A stretch of 10,696 nucleotides of DNA from CAKTOF01 sp964544345. Lineage in GTDB: Bacteria; Bacillota; Clostridia; Oscillospirales; Oscillospiraceae. The first letter of the stretch is position 1. Each line of letters starts with the position of its first letter. The position numbers and the translations under genes were made by a program. Shown in pieces: positions 5,976 through 10,696 of the stretch. Below the pieces are notes generated by a model that did no database searches, was not told the origin of the DNA, and saw only the letters and a list, made by a program, of their open reading frames with translations. Where the stretch lies: positions 1 through 10,696 of the forward strand of contig CAZJBT010000075.1 of the NCBI GenBank assembly GCA_964544345.1, given 5' to 3'.

Positions 5976-6407
5976 TTAAACTTTTTTGCCGTAAGCGAAG
6001 TTCGGGAATCCCTTGCCGCCGCCGACGGACACCATGCCTTCGGCGTTGCCCTCAGCGTCCACATGCAGCCAGATTTCCCAGCGGCCTGGGCCGGCAGGTA
6101 CGTCGACCTTCATGAACTCCTCGCCCGTGTAGAAGCCGGAATAGATCGGCGCACCGCCGGCGGTGCCAGTCAGAGTACCATCCGGCTGGGCGGTCAGGTC
6201 GAGCAGCAGCTCGCCCTCGAAGAAATCGCCGCTCGGCTGACCGTAATCCTTCAACGCCACCTCAGGCATCGGCGGCGCGACCGGGCCGTCTGCCGGAGGA
6301 GGAGGGGGCGGTGCTTTCATATTTCCATTTTCATCAAACATTTCAGGGTGAACCAGCCGCGCCTGCGGGATCCACATCTTGATAACCCACTGTCCGGTCA
6401 GTGACAT
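5976..6407 (-). CDS. Hypothetical protein with proline-rich linker, monocistronic
   Basis: I do not recognise this 143-residue protein. It starts MSLTGQWVIKMWIPQ, continues to about residue 30, has six consecutive prolines at 33-38 within a Pro/Ala-rich linker (32-50), and then a Gly-rich, beta-strand-like C-terminal part (60-143) with FFEGELLLDLTAQPDGTLTG, GRWEIWLHVDAEG and a terminal GGGKGFPNFAYGKK. No signal peptide or membrane segment is visible, so it is probably cytosolic. The alternating hydrophobic pattern suggests a small beta-barrel or sandwich, perhaps a binding protein; that is inference. The start at 6407 is preferred over the ATG at 6416, which abuts the AGAGG motif directly; 6407 gives 9 nt spacing. 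The gene has its own near-consensus promoter and its own terminator, implying independent, probably strong expression. Confidence 0.8.
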   Translation of the reverse strand: MSLTGQWVIKMWIPQARLVHPEMFDENGNMKAPPPPPPADGPVAPPMPEVALKDYGQPSGDFFEGELLLDLTAQPDGTLTGTAGGAPIYSGFYTGEEFMKVDVPAGPGRWEIWLHVDAEGNAEGMVSVGGGKGFPNFAYGKKV

Positions 6408-6444
6408 TTGCAACATCCTCTCTGTTTTTGTTTAACATGCAACA

Positions 6445-6474
6445 ATTATAGGATAAACGATCCATGCCCGTCAA
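6445..6474 (-). promoter_or_regulatory. Sigma-A promoter of the hypothetical gene
   Basis: The minus strand has TTGACG (6474-6469), an 18-nt spacer and a perfect TATAAT (6450-6445). Initiation near 6438 gives a leader of about 30 nt. This is the best vegetative promoter in the window. It lies just after the dprA-like stop, where no terminator is visible, so some read-through from the helicase unit is possible. Confidence 0.85.
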
Positions 6475-6487
6475 CCGTGCAGAATAT

Positions 6488-7387
6488 CTAAAAGAGACTA
6501 GTCTGATTTGGTAAACATGCCCGCAGCGAGGTCAATTGTTCCAGCGACACTGCACTTGCACCACGCGCGCAGAGCGCCCTCGCGCCGTCCGAGGCATCGT
6601 TGCAGACAAAGACCGGCGACCACTGACGCTTCAGGTTTTCGCATGCGCCGTGCCAGGTGCCGCCGGTGCCGCAGTCGGTCTGTGCAACGAACGCCTTCAT
6701 GGAGAGCGCGTGGATCAGGCGGTTGCGCGAGAGCGCGCGCGGTGTGGAAAACGGGATATCCCAGCCCAACTCGCCCACGAGCATCAGACCGTCCGGCCGC
6801 GGCGTCTCCAGCCGGCGGCTGAGCGCGTCGGCCGTAAAGCAAACCACCTGCCCGCCGGCTGCAAGGCACGCCTCCTGCGCACAGGTGTCCGCGCCCGCCG
6901 CGCCGCCGGAGGAGAGCACAAAGCCCTCGCGCGCGGCAAGCGTCCCAACACGCGCGGCAAACTGCCGCCCCGTCTCCCGCAGCGCGCGTGAGCCGACAAG
7001 GGCAACCGCAGCGCGCGAGATGATCCGGCGATCGCCCGCGTAAAAGAGCGCCGCCGGCGCGGACGTGCCGAGCGCCGCGCGCAGGCGCGCCGGATAATCC
7101 GGCGACAGCCGCGTCAAAACAGAAATACCGCGGCGTTCCGCCGCAGCAAGATAGCGCGCAAGCTGCGTCTCACGGCGGAGCAGACCCGCGATGCGCGCGG
7201 CTTCCTGCGGCGGGCAGCCGAGGCTGCGCAGGTCATCCTCCGTCAGCTCCCGCGTCGGATCGCCGCATCGCTTCGACGCCTGGACACGCGCGGCGAGCAC
7301 GCGATACTGCACCGCCGTCAGCGGCCGCGCAGCCGCGTCGCCGAGCGGACAGCAGAGCAGCAGCAGCCCTTCCTCCGCGCGCGTCAT
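6488..7387 (-). CDS. DprA-like (SMF/SLOG fold) DNA-processing protein, divergent
   Basis: DprA loads RecA on incoming single-stranded DNA during transformation. This 299-residue protein has a helical N-terminal part (1-90), then the DprA-type entry YPARLRA...PAALFYAGD (99-119), VGSR (131-134) and a Rossmann-like core. It departs from the canonical signature: SGGAAGADT (160-168) stands where SGxARGID is usual, RNR (221-223) is kept, and GTGGTWHGACENLK (240-253) replaces the usual SGSLITA segment, ending in PVFV and GA near 276. The C-terminal winged helix of many DprA proteins is absent. The ATG overlaps the helicase stop as ATGA, so translation is coupled. It may be a DprA paralogue with another job, for instance nucleotide or DNA sensing as in other SLOG proteins. 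Fold-level assignment is firm; function is not. Confidence 0.82.
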   Translation of the reverse strand: MTRAEEGLLLLCCPLGDAAARPLTAVQYRVLAARVQASKRCGDPTRELTEDDLRSLGCPPQEAARIAGLLRRETQLARYLAAAERRGISVLTRLSPDYPARLRAALGTSAPAALFYAGDRRIISRAAVALVGSRALRETGRQFAARVGTLAAREGFVLSSGGAAGADTCAQEACLAAGGQVVCFTADALSRRLETPRPDGLMLVGELGWDIPFSTPRALSRNRLIHALSMKAFVAQTDCGTGGTWHGACENLKRQWSPVFVCNDASDGARALCARGASAVSLEQLTSLRACLPNQTSLF

Positions 7388-8568
7388 TTCAGCCGCCGCT
7401 TCTTGTAGACCGGCGCTTTGATCTTCTCTTCGGTCAGCTCGTCACCCTCGAAGCGCATGGGCTTGACGGTGTAGTGTGAATACTTCGCGATCTCGTCGAG
7501 CTTGGCCTTCTCCGGAAACGAGCCAATGACCGACCACGCGACGCCCTTGCGCCCAGCGCGCGCGGTGCGGCCGATGCGGTGGATATAATACTCGTTCTCC
7601 TCCGGCACATCGTAGTTGATGACGCAGTCCACATCGTCGACGTCGATGCCGCGCGAGGCGACGTCCGTCGCGATGAGCACGGTCAGCTTGCCGTCGCGGA
7701 AAGTCTGCATCGTCTTTTCCCGCTTGGCCTGCGGGATGTCACCATGGATGCAGTCGGCATCGATGCCGGCGCGGTGCAGGTCATCCGACAGCCTCTGGCA
7801 CATGTGCTTTGTATTACAGAAGATGATGACGCGATCCCACCCCTGTGTCCGGAGCAGATGGAGCGTCGTTTCCTCCTTGGCAAGCTGCGAAACGGTGATG
7901 GAATACTGTGCGATGTCAGGCTTGTTGTCCACATCGGCGGGAACGGTGATCTCGACCTCATCGCGCTGGTACATCCATGAGACGGTCATGACCTCCTGCG
8001 AGATGGTTGCAGAAAACATGCCGATGTTCCGCTTATTTTTCACCTTATCCAGGATGCCCGTCACATCCTTAAAGAAGCCCATGTCGAGCATCCGGTCGGC
8101 CTCGTCGAGCACGACGGTCTGTACCTTGTCGAGCCGCAGCGTTTTGCGTTTGTAGTGATCCATCAGACGCCCCGGCGTGGCAACGATGATCTGCGGCTTT
8201 TTTTGGAGCTGCTTGATCTGCGTCTCGATCTTCGCGCCGCCATAAACGACCGCGATGCGGACGCTCCTTGTGAACTCGAGCAGCGAGCGCATCTCGTCAC
8301 AGATCTGAATGGCCAGCTCGCGCGTCGGCGCGAGGATCAGCCCCTGCAGATCGTCTGATTCCGCATCGATGTGCTCGATCATCGGGATGCCGAAGGCAAA
8401 GGTCTTGCCGGTTCCGGTCGGCGCTTTTGCAATGACGTCGCGCCATTCGAGAAACGGCGGAATCGCCTCCGCTTGGATCCTCGTCGGCCAGCCGTACCCT
8501 TTCTTTTCGAGCGCCTTGAGGATATTCTCGGATAATCCGAGCTCCTGAAATGTGATTTGCGTATCCAT
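7384..8568 (-). CDS. DEAD-box ATP-dependent RNA helicase
   Basis: This 394-residue enzyme unwinds or remodels RNA duplexes using ATP. All core motifs are visible: F7 and the Q motif GYGWPTRIQAEAIP (24-37), Walker A APTGTGKT (49-56), PTRELA (81-86), TPGR (131-134), DEAD (155-158), SAT (186-188), VIIFCNTK (247-254), ATDVASRGID (300-309) and HRIGRTARAG (330-339). After the two RecA domains there is only a short basic tail (KKRRLK), without the C-terminal RNA-binding domain of DbpA/CshA-type proteins, so its target cannot be read from sequence. The start at 8568 has AAGGA 9 nt upstream. A promoter is visible at 8639-8611. The stop overlaps the DprA-like gene by ATGA. Roles in ribosome assembly or cold adaptation are common for such proteins but are not shown here. 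Confidence 0.96.
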   Translation of the reverse strand: MDTQITFQELGLSENILKALEKKGYGWPTRIQAEAIPPFLEWRDVIAKAPTGTGKTFAFGIPMIEHIDAESDDLQGLILAPTRELAIQICDEMRSLLEFTRSVRIAVVYGGAKIETQIKQLQKKPQIIVATPGRLMDHYKRKTLRLDKVQTVVLDEADRMLDMGFFKDVTGILDKVKNKRNIGMFSATISQEVMTVSWMYQRDEVEITVPADVDNKPDIAQYSITVSQLAKEETTLHLLRTQGWDRVIIFCNTKHMCQRLSDDLHRAGIDADCIHGDIPQAKREKTMQTFRDGKLTVLIATDVASRGIDVDDVDCVINYDVPEENEYYIHRIGRTARAGRKGVAWSVIGSFPEKAKLDEIAKYSHYTVKPMRFEGDELTEEKIKAPVYKKRRLK

Positions 8569-8610
8569 TGCTTTCTGTCCTTACTTCAATCTATAAATAT
8601 ATTTTTGTTT

Positions 8611-8639
8611 ATTCTATCAGATTCTAACCGCAAGCGCAA
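8611..8639 (-). promoter_or_regulatory. Sigma-A promoter of the helicase gene
   Basis: The minus strand carries TTGCGC (8639-8634), a 17-nt spacer and TAGAAT (8616-8611). Initiation near 8604 leaves an AT-rich leader of about 36 nt before the helicase ATG. It is divergent from, and about 30 bp away from, the thyA promoter. Confidence 0.7.
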
Positions 8640-8667
8640 CATTTGTACTGGAACCGCCCGCATTTTA

Positions 8668-8676
8668 TGCTATAAT
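8668..8676 (+). promoter_or_regulatory. Extended -10 promoter of the thyA operon
   Basis: TGC followed by a perfect TATAAT (8668-8676) forms an extended -10, which can compensate for the poor -35 region around 8648-8653. Initiation near 8683 gives a leader of about 100 nt to the thyA ATG. That leader contains an inverted repeat, ATGCCG (8724-8729) with CGGCAT (8743-8748), not followed by a clear T-tract; its role is unknown. Confidence 0.65.
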
Positions 8677-8784
8677 AGTTGCAAAGCGGCTATGATGCGC
8701 GCAGGCGCTCAGCGGAAAAAGCCATGCCGCCGGAGACGCATACGGCATAGTTTGATTGGATGGGATCACCCTAGGAGGATCGAA

Positions 8785-9615
8785 ATGAGCAGAGCCGACG
8801 AAATTTTTATTGCCAACTGCAAGGACATTTTGACAAATGGCGTATGGGACACCGATCTGCCCGTCCGCCCGAAGTGGGAGGACGGCACGAGCGCCCACAC
8901 CGTGAAAAAATTCGGCATCATCAACCGCTATGACCTGCGGAAGGAATTTCCGATCCTGACGATCCGCCGTACGTTTTATAAAACCGCGATCGACGAGCTT
9001 CTCTGGATCTGGCAGAAGAAATCGAACAACGTTCACGACCTGAACGGTCATATCTGGGATCAGTGGGCTGACGAATCCGGCTCCATCGGGAAGGCCTATG
9101 GCTATCAGCTCGGCGTCAAACACCAATATCCCGAGGGCGAATTCGACCAGGTCGACCGCGTGATCTTTGACCTGCAGCACAACCCTGCCTCGCGCCGCAT
9201 CCTGACCAACATCTACAACTTCTCTGATCTGCACGAGATGGCGCTCTATCCATGCGCATACTCAATGACCTTCAACGTCTCGGGACATACGCTCAATGCG
9301 ATCTTGAACCAGCGCTCACAGGATATGCTGACCGCCAACAACTGGAACGTGGTACAGTACGCCGTGCTTGTGTATATGATGGCGCAGATCGCGGGGCTGG
9401 AGGCCGGCGATCTGATCCATGTCATCGCTGACGCGCACATCTACGACCGCCATGTGCCGATCGTCGAGCAGATCATTTCGCGCGAGCCAAAGGCCGCACC
9501 GGAATTCGTGATCGATCGCTCCGTTACGGACTTCTACCAATTCACGCGCGACAGCTTCACGCTCAAAAACTACGAATACACACCGTTGGATGTCAAGATC
9601 CCGGTGGCCGAATAA
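8785..9615 (+). CDS. thyA: Thymidylate synthase
   Basis: ThyA methylates dUMP to dTMP using methylene-tetrahydrofolate, releasing dihydrofolate. The 276-residue protein resembles the Bacillus subtilis ThyA-type subgroup. Catalytic Cys157 lies in LYPCAYSM, phosphate-binding Arg137-Arg138 in NPASRR, RSQD at 177-180, Asn188 in the NNWNVVQY segment (the dUMP-specificity Asn position), and ADAHIYDRH at 215-223. The usual PCH after the catalytic Cys is PCA here, and the usual NH of the histidine motif is RH; both fit the subgroup as I remember it. AELLWIW-like text (IDELLWIW) and HIWDQW are typical. The start at 8785 has AGGAGG 7 nt upstream. An upstream in-frame extension lacks a ribosome binding site. 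It is the first gene of a plus-strand operon with dfrA 17 nt downstream. Confidence 0.97.
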   Translation: MSRADEIFIANCKDILTNGVWDTDLPVRPKWEDGTSAHTVKKFGIINRYDLRKEFPILTIRRTFYKTAIDELLWIWQKKSNNVHDLNGHIWDQWADESGSIGKAYGYQLGVKHQYPEGEFDQVDRVIFDLQHNPASRRILTNIYNFSDLHEMALYPCAYSMTFNVSGHTLNAILNQRSQDMLTANNWNVVQYAVLVYMMAQIAGLEAGDLIHVIADAHIYDRHVPIVEQIISREPKAAPEFVIDRSVTDFYQFTRDSFTLKNYEYTPLDVKIPVAE

Positions 9616-9632
9616 GCATAAGGAGAACCCCC

Positions 9633-10136
9633 ATGAACTGCATCGCCAACGTCACCACTGCTTGGGGCATCGGACGCGAGGGGCAGCTCGCCGTCTCGCT
9701 CAAGGCCGACCTGCGCCGTTTTCAGGAGATCACGACCGGCCATTCCGTCGTGCTCGGGCGTAAGACGCTCGCCACCTTTCCGGGCGGCAGACCGCTCAAA
9801 AACCGGGAGAACATTATCCTGACCCGAGACCCCGATCTCACAGTCGAGGGCGCTGCCGTCGTCCACTCAGTGGATGAGGTGCTTGCGCTGGCCAAAGGCC
9901 ATGATGACGACGATTTCTGGATCATCGGCGGCGAGAGCGTCTACGAGCAGCTCATCCCATACTGCCGCGTCGCGCGCATGACCAAGACCTACCTCGACCT
10001 TCCGGTCGACGCGTATTTCCCCAACCTCGACAAGCTGCCGAACTGGAGGCGGCTGAGTCTTTCACCCGTCCTGACCGACGGCGGCGTCTGGTTCCAGTTC
10101 ATCGACTATATCAACGAAGCCCCAATGGAGTATTGA
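9633..10136 (+). CDS. dfrA: Dihydrofolate reductase
   Basis: DHFR reduces the dihydrofolate made by ThyA back to tetrahydrofolate with NADPH, so the two neighbouring genes form a cycle. The 167-residue length is normal. Key parts are the N-terminal strand MNCIANVTTAWGIGREGQL, the active-site acid Asp26 in KADLRRF, VVLGRKTLATFPGGRPLKNR (39-58, NADPH and folate binding) and WIIGGESVYEQLIP (96-109). The LPW segment of Escherichia coli DHFR is LAV here (19-21), a change that fits the LLVSL-type clostridial enzymes I recall and that removes the conserved Trp near the substrate. A ribosome binding site (AAGGAGA) lies in the 17-nt gap after thyA. The stop is 3 nt before the next ATG. Confidence 0.95.
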   Translation: MNCIANVTTAWGIGREGQLAVSLKADLRRFQEITTGHSVVLGRKTLATFPGGRPLKNRENIILTRDPDLTVEGAAVVHSVDEVLALAKGHDDDDFWIIGGESVYEQLIPYCRVARMTKTYLDLPVDAYFPNLDKLPNWRRLSLSPVLTDGGVWFQFIDYINEAPMEY

Positions 10137-10139
10137 GCC

Positions 10140-10550
10140 ATGACAACTGAAATCGAAATCAACGTGCGCTATCCCGACTGCGACATGATGGGCATCGTCC
10201 ACCACGCCGTCTATCCCATCTGGTATGAGATGGCGCGGATGGACTTCTTCGCTCAGATCGGCTTTTCCTTCGAGGAAATGCACAAGTTCGGCATCGACCC
10301 GCCAATGGTCAGCCTGAATTTGACATACCAAAGACCCGTCCGCTATCCCGGTCATGTGACGGTCAAAACGAAGATGCTCTCCTACGCACCGAAGAAAATC
10401 GAGCTGCACTATGAGACGTTTGACGGAGACGCGCTCGTCGCCGCAGGCACCTCGTTCCACATCTGGACTGGGCCGGATATGAAATCGCTCAACATGGAGC
10501 AGGCGCACCCGGACGTATACGAAAAAATCAAAGCCGCCTATGATGGATGA
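10140..10550 (+). CDS. Hotdog-fold acyl-CoA thioesterase (4HBT/YbgC-like)
   Basis: This 136-residue single hotdog domain probably hydrolyses acyl-CoA thioesters. The signature region RYPDCDMMGIVHHAVYPIWYEMAR (10-33) is the YbgC/4-hydroxybenzoyl-CoA thioesterase pattern, with Asp15 at the catalytic acid position and the HH..Y....E.AR helix following. The later LTYQRPVRYPGHVTVKTK segment matches the central strands. Substrate chain length cannot be read from sequence. The gene starts 3 nt after dfrA, using a GGAG inside the dfrA 3' end, and its last codons overlap the mobA start. No signal peptide is seen, so it is cytosolic. Its functional link to folate genes is not obvious; co-transcription is the likely reason for the proximity. 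Confidence 0.92.
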   Translation: MTTEIEINVRYPDCDMMGIVHHAVYPIWYEMARMDFFAQIGFSFEEMHKFGIDPPMVSLNLTYQRPVRYPGHVTVKTKMLSYAPKKIELHYETFDGDALVAAGTSFHIWTGPDMKSLNMEQAHPDVYEKIKAAYDG

Positions 10551-10696
10551 TGTGACCGCTCTGGTGCTGGCCGGCGGGAAGTCGAGCCGCATGGGGCGTG
10601 ACAAAACGAAGCTCGTGCTCGGCAGGCAGCCGATGCTCGCGCGCGCGTGCGCGCTCGGGCAAGCGCTTGGCTGCCCGATCCTGGTCGCCGCGGGCA
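10540..10696 (+). CDS. mobA: Molybdenum cofactor guanylyltransferase MobA-like, 5' part only
   Basis: The open frame runs from ATG ATG at 10540/10543 to the window end, 52 codons. It reads MMDDVTALVLAGGKSSRMGR, then DKTKLVLGRQPMLARACALG and so on. LAGGKSSRMGRDK is the nucleotide-binding signature of MobA-type nucleotidyltransferases (LAGGxSxRMGxDK), which attach GMP to molybdopterin to make the guanine dinucleotide cofactor. The frame overlaps the thioesterase stop by 8-11 nt, with no separate Shine-Dalgarno, so translation is probably coupled. Only the N-terminal nucleotide-binding loop is visible; a MobA-like enzyme of the related CTP or nucleotide-sugar families cannot be fully excluded. 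Confidence 0.85.
   Translation, partial: MMDDVTALVLAGGKSSRMGRDKTKLVLGRQPMLARACALGQALGCPILVAAG

Noticed and set aside
8557..8784. In-frame extension of thyA upstream to 8557
   Set aside because: It overlaps the helicase 5' end and both promoters, and its internal ATGs at 8692/8695 have no Shine-Dalgarno. The ATG at 8785 has AGGAGG at good spacing.
9651..9695. Loss of the DHFR LPW motif as a trimethoprim-resistance signature
   Set aside because: An LLVSL-like segment is, as I recall, normal for clostridial DHFRs, so it is lineage-typical and says nothing firm about drug response.

Overview
The window looks like a chromosomal segment of an endospore-forming, fairly GC-rich member of the Clostridia. 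An Oscillospirales/Oscillospiraceae-type organism is my inference from the codon composition and protein style, not a database result. The evidence for a spore-former is the adjacent pair spoIVB and spo0A. The glmS ribozyme, the AGGAGG-type ribosome binding sites and the clostridial style of ThyA and DHFR also point to Firmicutes.

Left edge (1-408): the broken 5' part of a TnpV-like mobile-element gene with an in-frame stop, then a gene-free stretch with two consecutive hairpins. Sporulation block (409-2571, minus strand): spoIVB and spo0A lie in the order known from Bacillus and Clostridia. Each appears to be its own transcription unit. A strong terminator lies upstream of spoIVB, a sigma-G-like -10 element precedes spoIVB, a hairpin sits right after its stop, and a perfect 0A box plus an extended -10 lie before spo0A.

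glmS operon (2598-5871, minus): a TATAAT promoter, a recognisable glmS self-cleaving ribozyme, glmS, a nitroreductase whose Shine-Dalgarno lies inside the last codons of glmS, and a DUF2461 gene overlapping the nitroreductase. The operon ends at a hairpin plus T-tract at 2525-2571.

Island 5935-6474 (minus): one unrecognised 143-residue protein with its own strong promoter and its own terminator. Next is a two-gene unit (6488-8639, minus) of a DEAD-box RNA helicase and an atypical DprA-like protein joined by an ATGA overlap.

Right part (8668-10696, plus): a divergent extended -10 promoter drives thyA, dfrA (folate/dTMP cycle), a hotdog-fold thioesterase and the 5' part of mobA. All four are tightly spaced or overlapping. 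ThyA converts methylene-THF to dihydrofolate and DHFR regenerates THF, so the first two genes form a metabolic pair. The last two look like operon passengers.

I found no tRNA, rRNA or CRISPR. I saw no clear case for a wholly new multi-gene system. The least explained items are the isolated 143-residue protein, the non-canonical DprA-like protein, and the mobile-element remnant with its paired hairpins beside spo0A.
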